Assembly: GCF_051014685.1 (NCBI RefSeq)
Contig: NW_027479257.1
Span: forward strand, 108,688-172,687
Reading direction: 5' to 3'
DNA: 64,000 nucleotides
Source of the DNA: Ptiloglossa arizonensis
Lineage: Eukaryota > Arthropoda > Insecta > Hymenoptera > Colletidae
Made by a program: the position numbers and the translations under genes. Below are positions 1 through 11,799 of the stretch, one piece after another. Each line of letters opens with the position of its first letter. The first letter of the stretch is position 1. The notes under the pieces were generated by a model. The model did not search any database. It was given only the letters and a program-made list of their open reading frames with translations, and was not told the origin of the DNA.

Positions 1-14
1 GTTATACGTTATAC

Positions 15-287
15 GTCATACGTTATACGTTATACGTTATACGTTATACGTTATACGTTATACGTTATACGTTATACGTTATACGCTATACGTTATTCGT
101 TATACGTTATACGTTATACGTTATACGTTATACGTTATACGTTATACGTTATACGTTATACGTCATACGTTATACGTTATAGGTTATACGTTATACGTTA
201 TACGTTATACGTTATACGTTATACGTTATACGCTATACGTTATTCGTTATACGTTATACGTTATACGTTATACGTTATACGTTATAC
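15..287. repeat. Pair of 147-bp half-units (cassette B)
   Basis: The [T3C] unit at 15 recurs at 162, and the [T2C] unit at 85 recurs at 232; both distances are exactly 147 bp (21 heptamers). The following cassette A begins at 288, 56 bp after the second [T2C], exactly as in the complete 406-bp unit at 3669. The window therefore opens inside a 406-bp unit whose start would lie about 118 bp upstream. Confidence 0.85.
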
Positions 288-385
288 GTTACTCGTTATA
301 CGTAATATGTAATACGTTTTACGTTATAAGTTATACGTTATACGTTATACGTTATACGTTATACGTTATACGTTATACGTTATAC

Positions 386-462
386 GGTATACGTTATACG
401 GTATACGTTATGCGTTATACATTATACGATATACGTTATACGTTATACGTTATACGTTAAAC
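386..462. repeat. Cassette H, double [T2G] form
   Basis: Unit order: [T2G] at 386, consensus, [T2G] at 400, [A6G], consensus, [G1A] at 421, [T2A] at 428, three consensus units, [T5A] at 456. The same double form begins at 2206, 4579 and 9155. A single-[T2G] form begins at 911, 1331, 10477, 14558, 15293, 18758, 20690, 21880, 23847, 29986, 32989 and 36972. The [T2G] unit creates a palindromic GTATAC. This is a positional barcode of zone I and of the 29.5/32.5/36.5-kb blocks. Confidence 0.85.
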
Positions 463-1701
463 GTTATACGTTATACGTTATACGTTATACGTTATACGTT
501 ATACGTTATACGTTATACGTTGTACGTTATACGTTGTACGTTATACGTTATACGTTATACGTTATACGTTATACGTTATACGTTATACGTTATACGTTAT
601 ACGTTATACGTTATACGTTATACGTTATACGTTATACGTTATACGTTATACGTTATACGTTTTACGTTATACGTTATACGTTATACGTTATACATTATAC
701 GTTATACCTTATACGTTATACGTTATACGTTATTCGTTATACGTTATACGTTATACGTTATACGTTATACGTTATACGTTATACGTTATACTTTATACGT
801 TATACGTTATACGTTATACGTTATACGTTATACGTTATACGTTATACGTTATACGTTATACGTTATACGTTATACGTTATACGTTATACGTTATACGTTA
901 TACGTTATACGGTATACGTTATGCGTTATACATTATACGATATACGTTATACGTTATACGTTATACGTTAAACGTTATACGTTATACGTTATACGTTATA
1001 CGTTATACGTTATACGTTATACGTTATACGTTATACGTTGTACGTTATACGTTGTACGTTATACGTTATACGTTATACGTTATACGTTATACGTTATACG
1101 TCATACGTTATACGTTATAGGTTATACGTTATACGTTATACGTTATACGTTATACGTTATACGTTATACGCTATACGTTATTCGTTATACGTTATACGTT
1201 ATACGTTATACGTTATACGTTATACGTTACTCGTTATACGTAATATGTAATACGTTTTACGTTATAAGTTATATGTTATACGTTATACGTTATACGTTAT
1301 ACGTTATACGTTATACGTTATACGTTATACGGTATACGTTATGCGTTATACATTATACGATATACGTTATACGTTATACGTTATACGTTATACGTTAAAC
1401 GTTATACGTTATACGTTATACGTTATACGTTATACGTTATACGTTATACGTTATACGTTATACGTTGTACGTTATACGTTGTACGTTATACGTTATACGT
1501 TATACGTTATACGTTATACGTTATACGTTATACGTTATACGTTATACGTTATACGTTATACGTTATACGTTACACGTTTTACGTTATACGTTATACGTTA
1601 TACGTTATACGTTATACGTTATACGTTATACGTTATACGTTATACGCTATACGTTATTCGTTATACGTTATACGTTATACGTTATACGTTATACGTTATA
1701 C

Positions 1702-2107
1702 GTTACTCGTTATACGTAATATGTAATACGTTTTACGTTACAAGTTATACGTTATACGTTATACGTTATACGTTATACGTTATACGTTATACGTTATACG
1801 TTATACGTTATACGTTATACGTTATACGTTATACGTCATACGTTATACGTTATACGTTATACGTTATACGTTATACGTTATACGTTATACGTTATACGTT
1901 ATACGCTATACGTTATTCGTTATACGTTATACGTTATACGTTATACGTTATACGTTATACGTTATACGTTATACGTTATACGTCATACGTTATACGTTAT
2001 AGGTTATACGTTATACGTTATACGTTATACGTTATACGTTATACGTTATACGCTATACGTTATTCGTTATACGTTATACGTTATACGTTATACGTTATAC
2101 GTTATAC
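1702..2107. repeat. 406-bp higher-order unit
   Basis: It is bounded by cassette A at 1702 and 2108 (58 heptamers). Inside are [T3C] at 1835 and 1982 and [T2C] at 1905 and 2052, so the body is two 147-bp half-units. The A cassette here ends with [T5C+C7A] in place of [C7A], a private mark of this copy. Confidence 0.88.
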
Positions 2108-3668
2108 GTTACTCGTTATACGTAATATGTAATACGTTTTACGTTATAAGTTATACGTTATACGTTATACGTTATACGTTATACGTTATACGTTATACGT
2201 TATACGGTATACGTTATACGGTATACGTTATGCGTTATACATTATACGATATACGTTATACGTTATACGTTATACGTTAAACGTTATACGTTATACGTTA
2301 TACGTTATACGTTATACGTTATACGTTATACGTTGTACGTTATACATTATACGATATACGTTATACGTTATACGTTATACGTTATACGTTATACGTTATA
2401 CGTTATACGTTATACGTTGTACGTTATACGTTGTACGTTATACGTTATACGTTATACGTTATACGTTATACGTTATACGTTATACGTTATACGTTATACG
2501 TTATACGTTATACGTTATACGTTATACGTTATACGTTATACGTTATACGTTATACGTTATACGTTATACGTTATACGTTATACGTTATACGTTATACGTT
2601 ATACGTTATACGTTATACGTTGTACGTTATACGTTGTACGTTATACGTTGTACGTTATACGTTGTACGTTATACGTTATACGTTATACGTTATACGTTAT
2701 ACGTTATACGTTATACGTTACACGTTTTACGTTATACGTTACACGTTTTACGTTATACGTTATACGTTATACGTTATACGTTATACGTTATACGTTATAC
2801 GTCATACGTTATACGTTATAGGTTATACGTTATACGTTATACGTTATACGTTATACGTTATACGTTATACGTTATACGTTATACGTTATACGTTATACGT
2901 TATACGTTACACGTTTTACGTTATACGTTATACGTTATACGTTATACGTTATACGTTATACGTTATACGTTATACGTTATACGCTATACGTTATTCGTTA
3001 TACGTTATACGTTATACGTTATACGTTATACGTTATACGTTATACGTTACTCGTTATACGTAATATGTAATACGTTTTACGTTATAAGTTATACGTTATA
3101 CGTTATACGTTATACGTTATACGTTATACGTTATACGTTATACGTTATACGCTATACGTTATTCGTTATACGTTATACGTTATACGTTATACGTTATACG
3201 TTATACGTTATACGTTATACGTTATACGTTATACGTTATACGTTATACGTCATACGTTATACGTTATACGTTATACGTTATACGTTATACGTTATACGTT
3301 ATACGTTATACGTTATACGTTATACGTTATACGCTATACGTTATTCGTTATACGTTATACGTTATACGTTATACGTTATACGTTATACGTCATACGTTAT
3401 ACGTTATACGTTATACGCTATACGTTATTCGTTATACGTTATACGTTGTACGTTATACGTTATACGTTATACGTTATACGTTATACGTTATACGTTATAC
3501 GTTATACGTTATACGTTATACGTTATACGTTATACGTTACACGTTTTACGTTATACGTTATACGTTATACGTTATACGTTATACGTTATACGTTATACGT
3601 TATACGTTATACGCTATACGTTATTCGTTATACGTTATACGTTATACGTTATACGTTATACGTTATAC

Positions 3669-4074
3669 GTTACTCGTTATACGTAATATGTAATACGTTT
3701 TACGTTATAAGTTATACGTTATACGTTATACGTTATACGTTATACGTTATACGTTATACGTTATACGTTATACGTTATACGTTATACGTTATACGTTATA
3801 CGTCATACGTTATACGTTATACGTTATACGTTATACGTTATACGTTATACGTTATACGTTATACGTTATACGCTATACGTTATTCGTTATACGTTATACG
3901 TTATACGTTATACGTTATACGTTATACGTTATACGTTATACGTTATACGTCATACGTTATACGTTATAGGTTATACGTTATACGTTATACGTTATACGTT
4001 ATACGTTATACGTTATACGCTATACGTTATTCGTTATACGTTATACGTTATACGTTATACGTTATACGTTATAC
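3669..4074. repeat. 406-bp higher-order unit, first of a tandem pair
   Basis: Cassette A at 3669, then [T3C] at 3802 and 3949 (147 bp apart) and [T2C] at 3872 and 4019 (147 bp apart). Only the second half-unit carries the [C7G] unit. The next unit follows directly at 4075. Confidence 0.9.
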
Positions 4075-4480
4075 GTTACTCGTTATACGTAATATGTAAT
4101 ACGTTTTACGTTATAAGTTATACGTTATACGTTATACGTTATACGTTATACGTTATACGTTATACGTTATACGTTATACGTTATACGTTATACGTTATAC
4201 GTTATACGTCATACGTTATACGTTATACGTTATACGTTATACGTTATACGTTATACGTTATACGTTATACGTTATACGCTATACGTTATTCGTTATACGT
4301 TATACGTTATACGTTATACGTTATACGTTATACGTTATACGTTATACGTTATACGTCATACGTTATACGTTATAGGTTATACGTTATACGTTATACGTTA
4401 TACGTTATACGTTATACGTTATACGCTATACGTTATTCGTTATACGTTATACGTTATACGTTATACGTTATACGTTATAC
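4075..4480. repeat. 406-bp higher-order unit, second of a tandem pair
   Basis: Same unit order as 3669-4074, with [T3C] at 4208 and 4355. The two copies are in direct tandem with no length difference, which suggests a recent duplication. The following interval (4481-5026, 546 bp) keeps cassette A but swaps the body for cassette H and [A4G] units. Confidence 0.9.
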
Positions 4481-5306
4481 GTTACTCGTTATACGTAATA
4501 TGTAATACGTTTTACGTTATAAGTTATACGTTATACGTTATACGTTATACGTTATACGTTATACGTTATACGTTATACGGTATACGTTATACGGTATACG
4601 TTATGCGTTATACATTATACGATATACGTTATACGTTATACGTTATACGTTAAACGTTATACGTTATACGTTATACGTTATACGTTATACGTTATACGTT
4701 ATACGTTGTACGTTATACGTTGTACGTTATACGTTGTACGTTATACGTTATACGTTATACGTTATACGTTATACGTTATACGTTATACGTTGTACGTTAT
4801 ACGTTGTACGTTATACGTTATACGTTATACGTTATACGTTATACGTTATACGTTATACGTTATACGTTATTCGTTATACGTTATACGTTATACGTTATAC
4901 GTTATACGTTATACGTTATACGTTATACGTTATACGTTATACGTTATACGTTATACGTTATACGTTATACGTTATACGTTATACGTTATACGTTATACGT
5001 TGTACGTTATACGTTGTACGTTATACGTTACTCGTTATACGTAATATGTAATACGTTTTACGTTATAAGTTATACGTTATACGTTATACGTTATACGTTA
5101 TACGTTATACGTTATACGTTATACGTTATACGTTATACGTTATACGTTATACGTTATACGTTATACGTTATACGTCATACGTTATACGTTATACGTTATA
5201 CGTTATACGTTATACGTTATACGTTATACGTTATACGTTATACGTTATACGTTATACGTTATACGTTATACGTTATACGTTATACGTTATACGTTATACG
5301 TTATAC

Positions 5307-5312
5307 GTTTAC
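5307..5312. other. 6-bp unit GTTTAC (phase break 1)
   Basis: One A is missing from the heptamer, so all later units shift phase by one base. Cassette A starts fall at position 1 modulo 7 up to 5027 and at 0 from 5663. It is the same lesion as at 7301 and 9862. Confidence 0.93.
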
Positions 5313-6124
5313 GTTATACGTTATACGTTATACGTTACACGTTTTACGTTATACGTTATACGTTAATCGTTATACGTTATACGTTATACGTTCTACGTTA
5401 TACGTTGTTCGTTATACGTTGTACGTTATACGTTGTACGTTATACGTTATACGTTATACGTTATACGTTATACGTTATACGTTATACGTTATACGTTATA
5501 CGTTATACGTTATACGTTATACGTTATACGTTATACGTTATACGTTATACGTTATACGTTATACGTTATACGTTATACGTTATACGTTATACGTTATACG
5601 TTATACGCTATACGTTATTCGTTATACGTTATACGTTATACGTTATACGTTATACGTTATACGTTACTCGCTATACGTAATATGTAATACGTTTTACGTT
5701 ATAAGTTATACGTTATACGTTATACGTTGTACGTTATACGTTGTACGTTATACGTTGTACGTTATACGTTATACGTTATACGTTATACGTTATACGTTAT
5801 ACGTTATACGTTATACGTTATACGTTACACGTTTTACGTTATACGTTATACGTTATACGTTATACGTTATACGTTATACGTTATACGTCATACGTTATAC
5901 GTTATAGGTTATACGTTATACGTTATACGTTATACGTTATACGTTATACGTTATACGTTATACGTTATACGTTATACGTTATACGTTATACGTTACACGT
6001 TTTACGTTATACGTTATACGTTATACGTTATACGTTATACGTTATACGTTATACGTTATACGTTATACGCTATACGTTATTCGTTATACGTTATACGTTA
6101 TACGTTATACGTTATACGTTATAC

Positions 6125-6537
6125 GTTACTCGTTATACGTAATATGTAATACGTTTTACGTTATAAGTTATACGTTATACGTTATACGTTATACGTTATA
6201 CGTTATACGTTATACGTTATACGTTATACGTTATACGTTATACGTTATACGTTATACGTCATACGTTATACGTTATACGTTATACGTTATAGGTTATACG
6301 TTATACGTTATACGTTATACGTTATACGCTATACGTTATTCGTTATACGTTATACGTTATACGTTATACGTTATACGTTATACGTTATACGTTATACGTT
6401 ATACGTCATACGTTATACGTTATAGGTTATACGTTATACGTTATACGTTATACGTTATACGTTATACGTTATACGTTATACGCTATACGTTATTCGTTAT
6501 ACGTTATACGTTATACGTTATACGTTATACGTTATAC
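6125..6537. repeat. 413-bp version of the 406-bp unit
   Basis: Cassette A at 6125 and the next at 6538. [T3C] at 6258 and 6405 are still 147 bp apart, but [T2C] at 6328 and 6482 are 154 bp apart, so one heptamer was gained in the second half. Both halves carry the [C7G] unit here. Confidence 0.85.
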
Positions 6538-7300
6538 GTTACTCGTTATACGTAATATGTAATACGTTTTACGTTATAAGTTATACGTTATACGTTATAC
6601 GTTATACGTTATACGTTATACGTTATACGTTATACGTTATACGTTATACGTTATACGTTATACGTTATACGTCATACGTTATACGTTATACGTTATACGT
6701 TATACGTTATACGTTATACGTTATACGTTATACGTTATACGCTATACGTTATTCGTTATACGTTATACGTTATACGTTATGCGTTATACGTTATACGTTA
6801 TACGTTATACGTTATACGTCATACGTTATACGTTATAGGTTATACGTTATACGTTATACGTTATACGTTATACGTTATACGTTATACGCTATACGTTATA
6901 CGTTATACGTTATACGTTATACGTTATACGTTGTACGTTATACGTTATACGTTATACGTTATACGTTATACGTTATACGTTATACGTTATACGTTGTACG
7001 TTATACGTTGTACGTTATACGTTACTCGTTATACGTAATATGTAATACGTTTTACGTTATAAGTTATACGTTATACGTTATACGTTATACGTTATACGTT
7101 ATACGTTATACGTTATACGTTATACGTTATACGTTATACGTTATACGTTATACGTTATACGTTATACGTCATACGTTATACGTTATACGTTATACGTTAT
7201 ACGTTATACGTTATACGTTATACGTTATACGTTATACGTTATACGTTATACGTTATACGTTATACGTTATACGTTATACGTTATACGTTATACGTTATAC

Positions 7301-7306
7301 GTTTAC
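7301..7306. other. 6-bp unit GTTTAC (phase break 2)
   Basis: The same 1-base loss in the same context as 5307, 1,994 bp downstream. Cassette A starts move to 6 modulo 7 from 7783. It is copied by the duplication of the 2-kb block and is not a new mutation. Confidence 0.93.
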
Positions 7307-8244
7307 GTTATACGTTATACGTTATACGTTACACGTTTTACGTTATACGTTATACGTTAATCGTTATACGTTATACGTTATACGTTCTACGTTATACGTT
7401 GTTCGTTATACGTTGTACGTTATACGTTGTACGTTATACGTTATACGTTATACGTTATACGTTATACGTTATACGTTATACGTTATACGTTATACGTTAT
7501 ACGTTATACGTTATACGTTATACGTTATACGTTATACGTTATACGTTATACGTTATACGTTATACGTTATACGTTATACGTTATACGTTATACGTTATAC
7601 GTTATACGTTATACGTTATACGTTATACGTTATACGTTATACGTTATACGTTATACGTTATACGTTACACGTTTTACGTTATACGTTATACGTTATACGT
7701 TATACGTTATACGTTATACGTTATACGCTATACGTTATTCGTTATACGTTATACGTTATACGTTATACGTTATACGTTATACGTTACTCGTTATACGTAA
7801 TATGTAATACGTTTTACGTTATAAGTTATACGTTATACGTTATACGTTGTACGTTATACGTTGTACGTTATACGTTGTACGTTATACGTTATACGTTATA
7901 CGTTATACGTTATACGTTATACGTTATACGTTATACGTTATACGTTACACGTTTTACGTTATACGTTATACGTTATACGTTATACGTTATACGTTATACG
8001 TTATACGTCATACGTTATACGTTATAGGTTATACGTTATACGTTATACGTTATACGTTATACGTTATACGTTATACGTTATACGTTATACGTTATACGTT
8101 ATACGTTATACGTTACACGTTTTACGTTATACGTTATACGTTATACGTTATACGTTATACGTTATACGTTATACGTTATACGTTATACGCTATACGTTAT
8201 TCGTTATACGTTATACGTTATACGTTATACGTTATACGTTATAC

Positions 8245-8650
8245 GTTACTCGTTATACGTAATATGTAATACGTTTTACGTTATAAGTTATACGTTATAC
8301 GTTATACGTTATACGTTATACGTTATACGTTATACGTTATACGTTATACGTTATACGTTATACGTTATACGTTATACGTCATACGTTATACGTTATACGT
8401 TATACGTTATAGGTTATACGTTATACGTTATACGTTATACGTTATACGCTATACGTTATTCGTTATACGTTATACGTTATACGTTATACGTTATACGTTA
8501 TACGTTATACGTTATACGTTATACGTCATACGTTATACGTTATAGGTTATACGTTATACGTTATACGTTATACGTTATACGTTATACGTTATACGCTATA
8601 CGTTATTCGTTATACGTTATACGTTATACGTTATACGTTATACGTTATAC
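8245..8650. repeat. 406-bp higher-order unit
   Basis: Cassette A at 8245 and the next at 8651, with [T3C] at 8378 and 8525 (147 bp). It corresponds to 6125-6537 at offset 2,120 but is one heptamer shorter. Confidence 0.87.
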
Positions 8651-9056
8651 GTTACTCGTTATACGTAATATGTAATACGTTTTACGTTATAAGTTATACG
8701 TTATACGTTATACGTTATACGTTATACGTTATACGTTATACGTTATACGTTATACGTTATACGTTATACGTTATACGTTATACGTCATACGTTATACGTT
8801 ATACGTTATACGTTATACGTTATACGTTATACGTTATACGTTATACGTTATACGCTATACGTTATTCGTTATACGTTATACGTTATACGTTATGCGTTAT
8901 ACGTTATACGTTATACGTTATACGTTATACGTCATACGTTATACGTTATAGGTTATACGTTATACGTTATACGTTATACGTTATACGTTATACGTTATAC
9001 GCTATACGTTATTCGTTATACGTTATACGTTATACGTTATACGTTATACGTTATAC
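8651..9056. repeat. 406-bp higher-order unit with an [A6G] mark
   Basis: Cassette A at 8651 and the next at 9057, with [T3C] at 8784 and 8931 (147 bp). An [A6G] unit at 8889 is shared with 6776 in the earlier copy (offset 2,113), showing that this unit belongs to the duplicated 2-kb block. Confidence 0.87.
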
Positions 9057-9870
9057 GTTACTCGTTATACGTAATATGTAATACGTTTTACGTTATAAGT
9101 TATACGTTATACGTTATACGTTATACGTTATACGTTATACGTTATACGTTATACGGTATACGTTATACGGTATACGTTATGCGTTATACATTATACGATA
9201 TACGTTATACGTTATACGTTATACGTTAAACGTTATACGTTATACGTTATACGTTATACGTTATACGTTATACGTTATACGTTGTACGTTATACGTTGTA
9301 CGTTATACGTTGTACGTTATACGTTATACGTTATACGTTATACGTTATACGTTATACGTTATACGTTGTACGTTATACGTTGTACGTTATACGTTATACG
9401 TTATACGTTATACGTTATACGTTATACGTTATACGTTATACGTTATTCGTTATACGTTATACGTTATACGTTATACGTTATACGTTATACGTTATACGTT
9501 ATACGTTATACGTTATACGTTATACGTTATACGTTATACGTTATACGTTATACGTTATACGTTATACGTTGTACGTTATACGTTGTACGTTATACGTTAC
9601 TCGTTATACGTAATATGTAATACGTTTTACGTTATAAGTTATACGTTATACGTTATACGTTATACGTTATACGTTATACGTTATACGTTATACGTTATAC
9701 GTTATACGTTATACGTTATACGTTATACGTTATACGTTATACGTCATACGTTATACGTTATACGTTATACGTTATACGTTATACGTTATACGTTATACGT
9801 TATACGTTATACGTTATACGTTATACGTTATACGTTATACGTTATACGTTATACGTTATACGTTTACGTT
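9057..9870. repeat. Repeat of 4481-5312 (offset 4,576)
   Basis: Cassette A, double cassette H (4579 to 9155) and the run of [A4G] units (4705 to 9281) recur at offset 4,576. One heptamer is lost before the next cassette A (5027 to 9596, offset 4,569). The offset is not a multiple of 7 because two 6-bp units lie between the copies, which confirms the alignment independently. Confidence 0.87.
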
Positions 9871-10380
9871 ATACGTTATACGTTATACGTTACACGTTTT
9901 ACGTTATACGTTATACGTTAATCGTTATACGTTATACGTTATACGTTCTACGTTATACGTTGTTCGTTATACGTTGTACGTTATACGTTGTACGTTATAC
10001 GTTATACGTTATACGTTATACGTTATACGTTATACGTTATACGTTATACGTTATACGTTATACGTTATACGTTATACGTTATACGTTATACGTTATACGT
10101 TATACGTTATACGTTATACGTTATACGTTATACGTTATACGTTATACGTTATACGTTATACGTTATACGTTATACGTTATACGTTATACGTTATACGTTA
10201 TACGTTATACGTTATACGTTATACGTTATACGTTATACGTTATACGTTACACGTTTTACGTTATACGTTATACGTTATACGTTATACGTTATACGTTATA
10301 CGTTATACGCTATACGTTATTCGTTATACGTTATACGTTATACGTTATACGTTATACGTTATACGTTACTCGTTATACGT
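9596..10380. repeat. 2.0-kb higher-order repeat, partial copy 3
   Basis: Cassette A at 9596, 6-bp unit at 9862, cassette E at 9959 and cassette A at 10365 repeat the first part of copy 2 (offsets 2,575, 2,561, 2,561 and 2,582). After 10.38 kb it continues into cassette H at 10477 and not into the 406-bp units, so the copy is truncated or recombined. Confidence 0.83.
9862..9867. other. 6-bp unit GTTTAC (phase break 3)
   Basis: Third copy of the lesion, 2,561 bp after the second. Cassette A starts move to 5 modulo 7 from 10365, and that phase then holds to the 8-mer at 42936. Confidence 0.93.
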
Positions 10381-10966
10381 AATATGTAATACGTTTTACG
10401 TTATAAGTTATACGTTATACGTTATACGTTATACGTTATACGTTATACGTTATACGTTATACGTTATACGTTATACGGTATACGTTATGCGTTATACATT
10501 ATACGATATACGTTATACGTTATACGTTATACGTTAAACGTTATACGTTATACGTTATACGTTATACGTTATACGTTATACGTTATACGTTATACGTTAT
10601 ACGTTATACGTTGTACGTTATACGTTGTACGTTATACGTTATACGTTATACGTTATACGTTATACGTTATACGTTATACGTTATACGTTATACATTATAC
10701 GTTATACGTTGTTCGTTATACGTTGTACGTTATACGTTATACGTTATACGTTATACGTTATACGTTATACGTTATAAGTTATACGTTATACGTTATACGT
10801 TATACGTTATACGTTATACGTCATACGTTATACGTTATACGTTAGACGTTATAGGTTATACGTTATACGTTCTACGTTATACGTTGTTCGTTATACGTTG
10901 TACGTTATACGTTATACGTTATACGTTATACGTTATACGTTATACGTTATACGTTATACGTTATAC

Positions 10967-11442
10967 GTTACTCGTTATACGTAATATGTAATGCGTTTTA
11001 CGTTATAAGTTATACGTTATACGTTATACGTTATACGTTATACGTTACTCGTTACACATAATATGTAATACGTTTTACGTTTTACGTTATTCGTTATACG
11101 TTATACGTTATACGTTATACGTTATACGTTATACGTTATACGTTATACGTTATGCGTTATACGCTATACGTTATGTGTTATAGGATATACGTTATACGTT
11201 ATACGTTATACGTTATACGATATACGATATACTTTATACGTTATACGTTATACGTTATACGTTATACGTTATATGTTATATGTTATACGTTATACGTTAT
11301 ACGTTGTACGTTATACGTTAAACGTTAGACGTTATACGTTATACGTTATACGTTATACGTTATGCGTTATAGGCTATACGTTATGCGTTATAGGATATGC
11401 GTTATACGTTACACGTTATACGTTATACGTTATTCTTTATAC
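10967..11442. repeat. A2-A'-K-D module, first copy
   Basis: Order: cassette A2 at 10967, A' at 11044 (77 bp later, with [G1A] added to its [T3A+C7T] unit), K at 11149, D at 11303, then [C7G],[T2C] marks and an [A6T],[G1T] pair ending at 11442. The A2-A' pair at 77-bp spacing is also at 19241, 36146, 39506, 40731, 41368, 43602 and 57287, so the pairing is conserved across all zones. Confidence 0.87.
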
Positions 11443-11799
11443 GTTATACGTTATACGTTATACGTTATACGTTATACGTTATACGTTATACGTTATACGT
11501 TATACGTTATACGTTATACGTTATACGTTATACGTTATACGTTATACGTTATACGTTATACGTTATACGTTATACGTTATACGTTATACGTTATACGTTA
11601 TACGTTATACGTTATACGTTATACGTTATACGTTATACGTTATACGTTATACGTTATACGTTATACGTTATACGTTATACGTTATACGTTATACGTTATA
11701 CGTTATACGTTATACGTTATACGTTATACGTTATACGTTATACGTTATACGTTATACGTTATACGTTATACGTTATACGTTATACGTTATACGTTATAC
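11443..11799. repeat. Uninterrupted consensus tract, 51 units
   Basis: From the [G1T] unit ending at 11442 to cassette A at 11800 every heptamer reads as the consensus. The matching tracts in the downstream copies have 56 units. The absence of any variant over 357 bp contrasts with the surrounding cassettes and suggests local expansion or conversion. Confidence 0.88.

Larger units (their letters stand above)
5027..7020. repeat. 2.0-kb higher-order repeat, copy 1
   Basis: Starts at cassette A (5027). It contains the 6-bp unit at 5307, cassette E at 5404, cassette A with a following [T2C] at 5663, and cassettes A at 6125 and 6538. Copy 2 starts at 7021: offsets are 1,994 at the 6-mer and at E, 2,120 at 5663 to 7783 and 6125 to 8245, and 2,113 at 6538 to 8651. 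Copy 2 gained 126 bp (18 units) between E and the next A. The match fades near 6.89 kb. Confidence 0.87.
7021..9056. repeat. 2.0-kb higher-order repeat, copy 2
   Basis: Begins with cassette A at 7021, the diagnostic 6-bp unit at 7301 and cassette E at 7398, as in copy 1. It differs by 18 extra heptamers plus a [T5C],[A4T] pair before 7783 and by one heptamer lost before 8651. Match to copy 1 ends near 9.0 kb. Confidence 0.87.

Noticed and set aside
288..329. Cassette A as a transcription terminator or other regulatory site
   Set aside because: It has no stem-loop with a GC-rich stem and no T-run. It only introduces stop codons into the open frames because of its [T3A] units.
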